A stretch of 64,000 bases of DNA, taken from assembly GCA_047967505.1 (NCBI GenBank), contig CM106541.1, one strand, 5' to 3'. The notes beneath the pieces are model-generated. The model had not been told where the DNA came from. It saw nothing but the letters and a program-made list of their open reading frames with translations, and ran no database searches. The stretch's first letter is position 1, and the number at the start of each line of letters is the position of its first letter. Position numbers and translations under genes: made by a program. The stretch is from Dipteris shenzhenensis. Taxonomy: Eukaryota; Polypodiophyta; Polypodiopsida; Gleicheniales. Below are positions 34,996 through 44,602 of this stretch, piece by piece.

Positions 34996-37028
34996 GGAGA
35001 GGGATGGGGGGCTGCGAACAGCTGTCTGCTCGCAGTCGAAGTCGAAGAAGAATCAGACATATCGGAGTGGAGGCGCTGCCGCTTGTGAGAAGGTTTGGAG
35101 GGAGAGACGGGGTCGTCCTGCCCGTTCTTCAACACCTTCAGCAATGGCGAGAGGCCTTTAGTGCCATGAGCAAATGCTTTCTCGAGCCAGCTCGAGATCT
35201 CTGAAGTGGTCATCCCGTAGAAGGTTCGGAGTTTCTGTTGGGACCAAGCTCTGACATCCTGGGGAAGAGGCCATGCCAGGGGGGGTCTGAGGATCACGAT
35301 CAATCGGAAACGTTTGGCAGCGCAACGCCACCGCAAGCGCACATCGCCCTCGGACCACTGAGTCTCGAGGAGCTGCCCACCGGACGGGCCTATCCAGGAG
35401 CAAATCTGGGCGTGTGTCTGCTCTCTGAGAGCCTCCCACACCGAGTCGTCTGTCCAGGTCTCGGTGCCATCGCTGAGGAACGTGAAGGCGAAGCTAGGGC
35501 CATCCCTGGGAGCCAAGGCAGCAATCTTCCCATCCGCCCCTTTGCGGAGCATGAAGATACTAATGTCGAGACAAGCCGGGAAGGTCCCAAGGTCGGCCAC
35601 ATCCAGGTAGTCCCAGGGGCTAGATCTGTAAAAGTCTCGAGGGAGCTCTCTCTCCTGGAGCTGAGACCCAGCTGAGTCTGCCACTGCGGGGCTAGCGGGA
35701 AGGAAAACCTGCTCCACTGGCGGTACAGACTCCGGGTGTCCTGCAATCGGGGGGGGAGGGGGAGGAGGCTGCGGGATAGGCGACTCGGGCTCCACGGAGG
35801 CGACTGGCGGAGAAGGTGGAGGAGGTGGAGCGGAGGCTGCACTCGGCTGGGAAGGCGACGGTGCAGCTAACTCTGTAGGAGGGGCGAGGGGAGCAGGGGG
35901 GGAGGGGGATGGGGATGCATCTGGAACTGGGGCTGAGGGGGAGGGGGAGGGGGAGGGGGAGGGGACTGAGGAAAAGGAGGCGGGGGCTGAAACTGCGGGG
36001 CGGGCGAAGGGGGGGGAAACTGGGGAGAAGGCGGGGGGGTGGGAGAGAGGAGGATCTGAGGCTGTGGAGGGCGGGCTGCCGTCGAAGAAGAAGCTCTCCC
36101 AGGTCCCTGGGGCATCTGCCTGTCAGGTCTCTGGAGTGCTGCTGCAGGAAGGGTGACCTCTGCCTCCTTGCCTTTATCCGAAGTCTTCTTATTCTTTCCT
36201 CTTTTCCTTCGAACCTCGGTCCAACCGCCCACTACCTCTGGCCCAGGCTCCGATTGCCTCGGCTCCTCCTGACGTGGCTGTCCGGGGGGAGGGAGGTGGG
36301 GGCGGAGGAGGCGGGGGCGGGGAGGGTCGAGACGAGCTGGCAAAGCGTGGACAAGCAGCCGCCAAGTGCCCAAAGCCATGGCACCGCAGGCACTGACCTG
36401 GCTGTCCGGTGACTATCATGCTCTGGGTGATACTGCCGGCACCTGTCACGATCTCGATCACTGCAGGGAGAGTCGCAGGATCCGCCACAGCCACACGGAC
36501 TCGGGGAGCTCCTGCCGTGGTCACCGCGTCGGCAAAGGTGTCGTGCATAACCCAGCCAAAATGGGAGCCCAAGTCCCTGACAATCGGCCGCAGCTCAGTA
36601 GCAAGCCCTGGAAAAACTAGTGTCACTGGGTGGCGAGGTATACGGAACCGAGTATCGAAATCCGCTGCGCTGAAACCACGGTACCACGGGACTATCATGA
36701 TGATCTTCCCATCCACCGATGTGGGGGAACCGGCAATCAGATTGCTCGCAGCTTTCTCACTGGAGAGTTTGAGCCAGAAGATGCCCCTTCCCATAAGGGC
36801 CACCTCCTCAATATGGCCATCCTCTAGCAAGAGAGTGGACTGGAGCCAGTCCCTGATGGTAGACCTGGAGGGGGAGTGTCCAATGACTCTACCGTAAACA
36901 GAGGTACGAGCAAAGTCACTGGCTACCTCCTGAACACGGGATGATTGTTGCTCTGTCAGGATAACGCGGTAGGCATCTGGAGAGGGAGGGTCCGACTGGG
37001 CCTCCGGATCCGGGCTGGGGGCCGCCAT
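34992..37028 (-). pseudogene. LINE ORF1 (DUF4283-like, CCHC knuckle, unknown C-terminal domain)
   Basis: The likely start is ATG 37028 (MAAPSPDPEAQSDPP); an open frame continues upstream but only into the Pro-rich 5' UTR and the target duplication. The DUF4283-like domain spans about residues 20-200, followed by the knuckle C-LR-C-HGFG-H-LAAA-C. Then come a Pro run, a frame change near 36260, GGWTEVRRKRGKNKK, and a long Pro/Gln stretch with another slip near 35850. The last 200 residues (SPWDYLDVADLGTFPACLD, W near the middle, LRTFYGMTTSEISSWLEKAF) form a compact domain I do not recognise. It stops at TGA 34992, overlapping the ORF2 ATG as ATGA. Confidence 0.88.
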
Positions 37029-37770
37029 ACCGCCAAGACTAACTGCAAGCTTCCGATGAAGAAAAACAGGCTGCCACCCAAGAAGGGGATGAAGCGGCGG
37101 TGGAGCCTGGGGGTGAGGCGGGCGAGGCGAAATGAAGGGTCGGAGGGGTCGAAGCGGAGGGCGGGGCGAAGGCTGCGGGATGCGGGGAGTACGGAAGGGG
37201 GCGGGAGGGCGGGGGGGAGGTGAAGTTGGAATGGCGGGGGTGGAGGGGTGAAGCGGGGGGGCGGGGGGAGCGGAATGAGGCGGAGGCGGGTGAAGCGAGG
37301 GGGTGAAGGAGCAGCGAGGGGGCGGGTTGGAGCGGGGTGGATGGCGAGGGAGCAGCGAGAGGCGGAATGGAGCGGAGGCGGGGCGAGGGCGAGGCGGGCT
37401 GGAGAGAAAGGGGGGGGGGGACGAGGCGAGGCGAGGCGGGATGGAGCGGAGGGGGCAGTTGGAGCGGCGGCGAGGGGGGGGGTTGGAGCGGGGGCGAGGG
37501 GCGGGTTGGAGCGAGGGGGCGGGATGGGACGGAGGTAAGGGGGCGGGTTGGAGCGAGGGGGCGGGATGGAGCGAGGGGCGGCTGGAGCGGAGGTGAGGCG
37601 AGGGGTAGCGGGGTGCCGGCGGGGGGGGAGGAGAGGGGGCGGGGGGTCGAGGGCGGACGGGAGGGGTGGAGGTGGTCGCGGCGAGGGGGGGGGAGCGAGG
37701 GGGGAGGTAGGGGCTAACGGCGAGGGGGGGAGGGGAAGCTCGCAGGAGCTCTCGGTCTGCTAAGCTCAAT
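37029..37770 (-). promoter_or_regulatory. LINE 5' UTR with short tandem monomers
   Basis: About 740 bp, extremely G-rich on the plus strand. Units like GCGGGTTGGAGCGAGGGG repeat raggedly (37322, 37437, 37501, 37520, 37545, 37561 and others). In other LINEs tandem 5' monomers carry the internal promoter; this role is inferred. Confidence 0.7.
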
Positions 37771-37785
37771 AGCAAGGGCATTCTA
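37771..37785. repeat. LINE target-site duplication, right
   Basis: AGCAAGGGCATTCTA, identical to 30515-30529. Confidence 0.95.
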
Positions 37786-38120
37786 GCCTCCACACAGTTG
37801 TTATTTAGTTTATTCTAAGTGAATTTAAGTAAAGTGTTTGGCATGATGCATTGTGGCTGTATTTGAGGCAATTAACAGTTTAGCAGAGGTTAACTGCCCT
37901 TTAATTTCTTGAAGGCCGGTTTCAGGGATAGGCCGGAAAAGCGATATGGCGAGCAACCAAAAAAGAACCCACCGGTAGAGCACCTACAAGAAAACCCTCT
38001 ACCTTGGGGGCAATCTGCTGTTCCAAATGCAGCGAAGACAATTCTTCCACCAAGTGAGAGATTTGCCAAGGCGCCAAAAAAGATTCCCATGCTCTTGGAT
38101 CCATGGCATGGAAGCATGCG
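37786..38120 (+). other. LINE right flank with unrecognised open stretch
   Basis: From about 37912 a frame reads GFRDRPEKRYGEQPKKNPP and later SERFAKAPKKIPMLLDPWHG before entering a CA microsatellite. The composition is protein-like (Lys/Pro-rich, no stops for about 80 codons) but I cannot name a family. It could be an exon of a host gene disrupted by the repeats. Confidence 0.3.
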
Positions 38121-38175
38121 CGCTCACACACACACACACACCTACATACATACATGGTATTATAACTGTAATATA

Positions 38176-38210
<35 letters not shown>

Positions 38211-38660
38211 AGTGAAAATCCATGTATTTTTGTATTACAAAAGGCTGTCCCCAAAGTGGAGGGCAGCAAATACAAGATCAGAGAATTTCATTGTAAGACA
38301 AGTAAACCAACACACACACACAAACACATGCATGCTTTTTTTTGTAAGAAGCAGCATTCGTTTAGAAAGAATATACATACATAGCTGTCCCAAAATGAGA
38401 CAGCTAGTACTCAAACTAAAAACAGCAGTAAAAGATATCTCTCTCTCACACACACACGATTTACATTCATAGTTGTCCCAAAGTGGGCAGCTACTACTCG
38501 GAACTAAAAACAGGAAAACTTCCAACTGGGCCTGAGGAAGATCCCCAAGGAATGAGCATCCTGTAAAGACCGAAGCATGGGAATTTTCACTAAGAAAGCA
38601 TTTACATTCATAGCTGCCCTAGAGTGGGACAACTACTACTCAACTAAATACAGAGAGCAC
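38121..38660. repeat. Microsatellites and four copies of a palindrome-centred unit
   Basis: (CA)n at 38126-38142 and (CT)n at 38177-38210. A unit like TTCATAGCTGTCCCAAAGTGGGACAGCTACTACTCAACTAAAAACAG recurs at about 38245, 38380, 38468 and 38608. In the second copy TAGCTGTC (38382-38389) pairs perfectly with GACAGCTA (38399-38406). Confidence 0.75.
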
Positions 38661-40020
38661 ATTAGCAACAGCAGGAGAAGAAATGATTAAACTCTGGAAT
38701 AGAAGCATATCTTCCAAACAACCAACACACACATACACACATAGAGACAGAGGTTATTGCAATAAAATCTTAAAGGACACCTGCTGCAGCATTTATGCAC
38801 TTTTTCATCGTTCAAAGCAACCAATGTTATGTTGCTGAAGGTCTAAGAAACAGGTCATCCATTAAGATCCCACTACAATCTACACCAACACCAAATGGTT
38901 AAAAAGTACGGAATGATTTATAAGAGAGATCACCAACAAGCTAACATGAAAAAAAGTTCTCAACGACAAAATGGCTTCTTGTTCAAGCCCTTCAGGCTAT
39001 CCTTGAATAACTTCAACTCAGCATTACGTTCAGTACGCTCTAGCATCCAATAATGTCATGAATAACATTGAGGCTGGGTCTTCCAGATACTTCAATGGTT
39101 GATTTGAAATTTGTACTTGTCATGGCTTCTTCTAGATGCACTGTTAACATGATGGTATGATGTATGGCTTTGATATTGATATACCCCAAGTTGCATCAAT
39201 CCCTTGAATCTAAAAGATTCTAGCTCACTTTGCTCACTTTGCTCACTTTACTTCGGATCAAGATTGGTAGGAAAAAAATGCCATAGAAACAGGTCTAAGA
39301 CTAAGAATACCAAAATAGAAACAAGAGTCCAGATTCAAGAAAAGTCCCATTACACGCTTCAAGTCATAACCTCCACCATGCATGCATTAAGTATGTGTGC
39401 AAATTGGTGTTCATGATATACCAGGATGTTGACTTCTCCATAATTTATCATCATCATGCTCGAAATAGTTACTTGGTTTCCTTTCATTGCAATTTTTATA
39501 CTCGCATTTGGTAGAAACACTGCTCTTAGCATTCTGAGGCCTTGCTGAAACTGTTTCACAATTTGTTAATTGTTGTCTGATTTCCTTTAAGTCATGCCAT
39601 AGGTTTGTTATGTTTGTGTGTTCCTAAAGCCATCATACTGGTTGTCATTGCTCTCTCACTCTCGCTTTCTCCCTCTTAGCCATGTATACCTGCCCAATCA
39701 GCTTCTTTCTACTAACAAAAACTTACCCATGTCTTCTAAATCGAGATCCTAGTCTACATGCAGGGTATTTGAGGCTGGGTATAAACAGAGAGTTGGGCTC
39801 TGTATAGAGTAACCTAAGCACGTCAGCACATACATTGAACTTTGTTCTTGCGTGTGCCTTGTGTATTTGAACCGAGTCCAGCACAGCAGCACATGCATCC
39901 AGCTTCATTCTTGAGAGTATTTCTGAGAACCTGACAAGTTTTTCTGAACGCACAAGAGTCGAACGATGGAGAGAGGACACTTGCCGGGCAAAATTACGCT
40001 GATACAGTTGTCTTGACTCT
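38661..40020. other. Intergenic; nothing recognised
   Basis: Mixed-composition single-copy-looking DNA, presumably the 3' flank of the minus-strand membrane-protein gene. TTTGCTCACTTTGCTCACTTTGCTCACTT-type triplication near 39225 is the only repeat. Confidence 0.4.
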
Positions 40021-40262
40021 AGCAGATATGCCCTTCACTACCGTTCCTAAAAAGCTGAGATTATGAGCAGCTTTTATGAACATCGGCATGTCCAAACACA
40101 GTTTTAAGTCAATTTTCCATAGGGCAAGTATTTGTGGCAATGATACATTTTTCTGGATCTAGTACATACCCCCTCCATTGCCGTTCCGAAGAGGTGAGAT
40201 TATGAGGGGCAGTTTTAGGAGCGTCGGCATGTTACTAACTCTATTTTCCTGAGAGCACATCG
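40021..40262. repeat. ~137-bp diverged tandem duplication
   Basis: AGCAGATATGCCCTTCACTACCGTTCC...GAGATTATGAG.AGCAG..TTTTA.GA.C.TCGGCATGT in the first unit is matched from 40160 by CCCCCTCCATTGCCGTTCCGA...GAGATTATGAGGGGCAG...CGTCGGCATGT. Confidence 0.8.
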
Positions 40263-40561
40263 AGAGTGATTGCATCAGAAAGTAATCGCCCTGTATTCCC
40301 GAAGAAAGCATCAAATAAATAGATAATATACTGCACTCGTAATCGCGCTGGGAACTCCCACTTAAGTTGCCCGACCGGATCTTTGAAAACATAGCCTAAA
40401 AACCAACAGACGCAAGCGCCACTTAGGCAAACATTTTCTTAAGCTGCTAAGTTGGTAGTGTGCAACATACGTGCTTACTTTCTTGTAAATCACTTACAGC
40501 AGAAAAAACGATCTGCTGCATCCGACAAAAGCACCTCAGATCGTTTAACTCCGTCAGTGTC

Positions 40562-41188
40562 TCAAGCGCACAAAAGAGTTGTTGTCGCAGCAACCATAGA
40601 GAAGAAAGTGACAACAAGAAAGGCAAAGAACAAAGCCCACTTCCGCTTAAATTTGTTGAAATAAGCCTCTCCGGGTTCTTGATACCGCACCTCGAACTCA
40701 TCTTCTGGTACAGACTCCCCAGAACTCAACTTGAGCCTCTTCAACTTCTCCGTGGCGAGGCCAAGAGTAAGTTTGTGGCAGCGACGCTGATATTTGAATC
40801 CGTTGATACACCTCAGAGTTTGTGCCATGGCCACGTAGAAAATGGCGTGTCCAAGGAAACATAATAGAATGGGCATCCAAAAGTGTCTGCACCGAAGCCT
40901 CGTGGACTGCACTACTCCAGCGAAGAGAATAGCTAAGAACACAAAGAAAAACTGAAACATTTTCCACAGCTCTTTCTTCTGCATGTCGACTGATCTTTTC
41001 TTCTCAAGTGTCTTCTCGAAATGCACTTGCACAATGGTGTTGAGAGCTTGCATAGCAGTCTCTCGAGCGACAAACACAGGGGTTCGTTCAGAAGGATCTT
41101 GATCGCTGTCGACGTAAACGGTGGTCTCGCTTGCGGGGGAGAGCTTTTGAGGACCCTGCCCCTCCATCTCCCGTTTCCTCGCCTCCAT
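40562..41188 (-). CDS. Putative plant membrane protein, three TM segments, unknown function
   Basis: 208 codons with no lesion: the only clean single-exon gene here outside transposons. ATG 41188 (MEARKREMEG), TGA at 40562. Residues 40-72 are helical and charged (possible coiled coil). Hydrophobic segments at about 75-95 (FFFVFLAILFAGVV), 104-124 (MPILLCFLGHAIFYVAMAQ) and 183-205 (LFFAFLVVTFFSMVAATTTLL). A conserved-looking stretch LRCINGFKYQRRCHKLTLGL follows TM2. From memory, plant genomes encode small membrane proteins with a similar TLRCINGFKYQRR segment, but I cannot name the family or function. An in-frame Met at residue 8 is an alternative start. Confidence 0.75.
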   Translation of the reverse strand: MEARKREMEGQGPQKLSPASETTVYVDSDQDPSERTPVFVARETAMQALNTIVQVHFEKTLEKKRSVDMQKKELWKMFQFFFVFLAILFAGVVQSTRLRCRHFWMPILLCFLGHAIFYVAMAQTLRCINGFKYQRRCHKLTLGLATEKLKRLKLSSGESVPEDEFEVRYQEPGEAYFNKFKRKWALFFAFLVVTFFSMVAATTTLLCA

Positions 41189-41699
41189 AGCCTAGGCCAG
41201 GGGCGCTGATAGTCGCAAACTCGTTTCCTGACACTCTCCGATCGAAAAATGCCCGTCGAAATCGATGACAGCGAGCCTTAGCAACTCAACTGACAGAGGG
41301 ACGATCGGCGAAGCAGGGGGCACATGGCACGGGCAGGGATAAAAGTTACGGCGGGTGCGGCGGAGGCTGCGAAGGGTGTCAAATCGAGAGGTGATGCAGA
41401 ACGACTGGGGGGGGGGGGGGATACGGTAAAGGTTTTTTGCGATATGAGATCGGGGAAGCTGAAAGGAGCGGGGAGAGCAACGATGAGGCGGGGGCGGCTG
41501 GAGGTACAGGAAGGAGGAAGAAGGTCAGGGAGGCGAGGGGAGCAAGAAGGAGACAAGGGGAGATGGCGATAGCTGGCTGCATGCGACAGCCATCGCCATA
41601 GCTACGAGCTCGCCAGCTCCCACAAACAAAAAGAACTGTTAATAAACAGCAGGAGAAGCCACAGTGTGGACAGTTTGAGTGAAAATTTCAGAGTGACAG
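41189..41699. other. Upstream region of the membrane-protein gene
   Basis: GC-rich 5' flank (for the minus-strand gene) with an 11-G run at 41410-41420. Open frames on both strands here are compositional. Confidence 0.5.
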
Positions 41700-42070
41700 T
41701 ACGGCTCCGTCCACGTCATCTCCGAATCCTCCCTAGATCCCAGATCTAGATTCCCATTATTGCAATCCGTTTTTCCTCCTTCTCCGACGCCACGTCAGCT
41801 CGCCACGTCCACATCCCTTTCTCCAGCTTTGCTGCCCGCTCCCACGTCAGCTTCCGTTCTGCCTGGCAGTGCCTGCCACTTCAGCTCTCCGTGGAGTCCG
41901 TGCCTCCCGTGGCGACTGCCATGTCAGCACGAGGCCACGTCTGCCACAGCCGTTCCGCTCTGCCAAATCACCAGCCGAGCTGTCACGTTGTACCTTATTA
42001 ACAGCCACGCTTTGACGTTGTGCTACCACGTGGCTTTACGACCCTTGCCCGATGGGAAGCCACGTCAGCG
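41700..42070. promoter_or_regulatory. Cluster of ACGT-core motifs upstream of the membrane-protein gene
   Basis: CCACGTCA, CCACGTCC, CCACGTCAGC, GCCACGTCTG, ACCACGTGGC and GCCACGTCAGC occur within 370 bp, 0.5-0.9 kb upstream of the gene start. This resembles bZIP-bound G-box/ABRE/UPR-like promoters. It also resembles the array in the copia leader at 14.3 kb, so it may be transposon-derived. Confidence 0.5.
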
Positions 42071-42990
42071 CCACCCCATTAAATACCCTCCGTAACGTTC
42101 CCTGACCTTCTCCGTGACTTACTTGCCCTTTTCATTTAATAACGTCCCCAAGACCTCATCGCCTTTTTCCTTCTTTATTATAACTTTCTCTCTCTTCTGT
42201 CTTCACCTATAATATATATAGCCTGTCCCCCGTGTCCGTGGTGGATCTTTCTTTAAAAATCCCCTATGCAGTGGAGAGAGCATATTCAAAGTTCACCTAA
42301 CAACCTCCTCTCCCTGAGTTACAAATGATGGCGTACTAAATATTTCGCAACACTCTCTCGTTGTAGGGCGTGAAAATTACACCAAAAGTTCAAGCCACGA
42401 GGTAGTACTATTAAGCAGAGTTCACACCCCCTCCATATGATAAGTGGGCCAATAAGAAAGCAAGGCCCAGACATCGAACACTATTTTGACACAAAATAGT
42501 GTCCACTATGTGAAGGCTGCCCACTCTATGGGCCACCGACAAAATCTTAGTACAACATGGACTAAATGGTGATTGAACCCTCCTTGACTCTCCCACACAA
42601 GATCATCCTTCCATGAGACCAATCTTTTGGCCTGCCCTATGTGTGGGAAGGGTATACTTATGGTTCTCCAACTTTTGAAAGGTAAAATAATTTTCTTTCA
42701 ATTTAAGGACTACATGATAGGTGGAAATAGTTGATTGGCCATTGAGAGTGCCACATGTGCAAAGGGTGCCCTCTTTAAATGCCTACGCAGCTCTTGCATT
42801 TACTTATTTGTTTTTTGGCAAGCCTCTTTAATGATATAAATCATTCATCTTGTTATACAAACTAATGCTGGCTGGTGTGAACCACAACACCCGCCCGATC
42901 TTCCTCCTATTTCTTTTCATCGTCCATGGCCTAACAAGTGGTGTGAACCTGACCTTAGGGCTTGTTTCCACACAGGGCCTTAGGGTGGTG
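42071..42990. other. Intergenic; nothing firm
   Basis: Includes a TATA-like TATAATATATATAGCC at 42209-42224 on the plus strand followed by CT-rich DNA, which could be a plus-strand promoter, but no gene follows. Confidence 0.4.
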
Positions 42991-42992
42991 AT

Positions 42993-43200
42993 GTGGACAC
43001 CCACACAAGAGCGTTAGCGAAATCAGCAATGGCCATTTCGCTTCCAAGCACCGAAACACAAAGAAGGTTCAACTTTCACCTCTCCTCAACCCATATTGTA
43101 GTTGAGAGAGGATTTGGTAGATTGAAGCAAGTTTGGAGATATCTAAATGGAAAGATCTCAAGCTCGAGCTACATAGGCTTTTTAAAGCATCAATATTGAT
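42993..43200 (+). pseudogene. PIF/Harbinger transposase C-terminal fragment
   Basis: Reads ETQRRFNFHLSSTHIVVERGFGRLKQVWRYL, the segment around the catalytic Glu of HARBI1-like DDE transposases (typical form FN..LS..R..VERAFGRLK.RWR.L). The N-terminal two thirds with the first two Asp are missing and the downstream sequence breaks at TGA 43198. Associated with a Myb/SANT-like fragment 0.8-1.4 kb to the right on the opposite strand. Confidence 0.7.
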
Positions 43201-43950
43201 GTCGATATTAGCATCATTAAAGCCTCTGGAAAAAAACACAGTGTCAAAAAAGCATCGATCATCAAATTTGGATAGTGTGGGTTTTCACCCTACACCTTGC
43301 AATAACAAAATCAAATTCAAATAATTTCACAACCAACGTTGATTAAAGGACTCTACCCTTTAATCAATCAAAGCCTCACTTGATTCTTCATTGTGAGATT
43401 GATGCTTATCCTCCCAATCATCCCTGGCTAGGTCTTGCACATGTTCAATATGTAGATCAAGATCTTTTTGAGAAACCCTCTAAGGAACTCAAACTATCTT
43501 CATGTTCCAAAACTCTTGGAGAAGAGGTATTGGAAGTGCTAGCTTCCAACCCATCTATTTCTTGATCTTCCATTTCATTCTCTTCTTTCAACATCTTCAA
43601 AGACATGTCAATTTTTAGTTGCAACTTGAATCACAAACCATCACTGGTTGTCCACTCATCAATTGGATTGAAAGACCACCTAAGACAAAGATCCATGATA
43701 TGTTCATGCAATCTTTAATGAAGTTGAAGGGCAATTGATGCCCATATAAGAAAAATGCTTACTTGGCACAGATGGCGAGTACTTATATGCATTTACTACA
43801 CCCATAAATGTAAGAATTGAATGACTATGAGATATATTAACCTCTAGCATGTGTGCTTGTTGACGTCTTGCACATGTAATCACTCGTCTTTTTCATAGAG
43901 CTAGAGCAACCAAAAAACACAACAATATATGAAATTTGCATGCATAGTTA
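43201..43950. other. Spacer between Harbinger fragments
   Basis: AT-rich; no recognised coding sequence. Probably the internal part of the degraded element. Confidence 0.4.
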
Positions 43951-43959
43951 TATCAAGAA

Positions 43960-44602
43960 AAATAACAGGTATACAATTATATTACAAACACAAAGATTAA
44001 CATAACTATACCTCACAAAAAGGAAAACTATACCTTGCACATCACTAGAAATATCAACTAGTATGTCCCCAGAATCCACAATGTGAGAACTTCCAAAGAA
44101 GGCATCAATGGCATTGTAGATACACTCCTCAAAGCATGGTGGCAACTTGATTTTGATGTGTGGCTAAGCATCCATGGCCCAATATGTAGAAAGCCCCAAA
44201 GGAGTGTTACAAACATAGTCATAGATTACTTTCCAACCTTTGTACACATGATTCCACCTATCCATGCATTGCTTCCAAGTATAGTTCACACCCTATTTGT
44301 TGTACATATAAAAACAATGGTCCACTTACACATCTTGGGATTAGATTTATCCTTGTCTAAAAGGCTAGCATTCTCCTCCTTCAATGGAAGTTTGGCATTG
44401 TTGAGGATATGTGTTCCCAAAACAAAGCACTTGTTGCTTGGGTGCTAGAATAATCTTGAGTGTTGTTGAGAGCTGGCCCTTCATTTTCCACCTCATCTAG
44501 AGTTTGGGGGGGTTTTATAGCCTTAGCTAAGGCATTGTCATCTTGACCAAGGGGTGGGAGATCCACCCCTAATGGCATTGGAAGAAGGGGGCTAGGGAGC
44601 AC
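43960..44602 (-). pseudogene. Myb/SANT-like protein fragment of a Harbinger element
   Basis: The minus strand from about 44300 reads YTWKQCMDRWNHVYKGWKVIYDYV, then WAMDA and LPPCFEECIYNAIDAFFGSSHIVDSGD. The order (K.C..RW.H..K.W, then the P.FEE...IF segment) matches the Myb/SANT-like DNA-binding protein of plant PIF/Harbinger elements. Frame changes and stops break it; 44602-44384 holds a low-complexity acidic N-terminal or linker part. Confidence 0.55.

Larger units (their letters stand above)
30530..37770 (-). mobile_element. Full-length LINE retrotransposon, 7.24 kb
   Basis: Lies on the minus strand between perfect 15-bp target duplications. The 3' end is an A-tail of eight (T-run at 30530-30537). 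Order 5' to 3': G-rich (plus strand) 5' UTR, ORF1, ORF2 with endonuclease, RT and zinc-binding C-terminus, then a 130-bp 3' UTR with two hairpins. The perfect duplication suggests recent insertion, but ORFs carry frameshifts and TAG stops. GC content is much higher than the flanks. Confidence 0.95.

Noticed and set aside
36366-37763. Plus-strand Gly/Arg-rich frames opposite LINE ORF1 and 5' UTR
   Set aside because: Shadow of Pro-rich coding and G-rich repeats.
37029-37793. LINE ORF1 start at 37793
   Set aside because: That Met lies in the target duplication and flank, outside the element; ATG 37028 is inside and precedes the domain.
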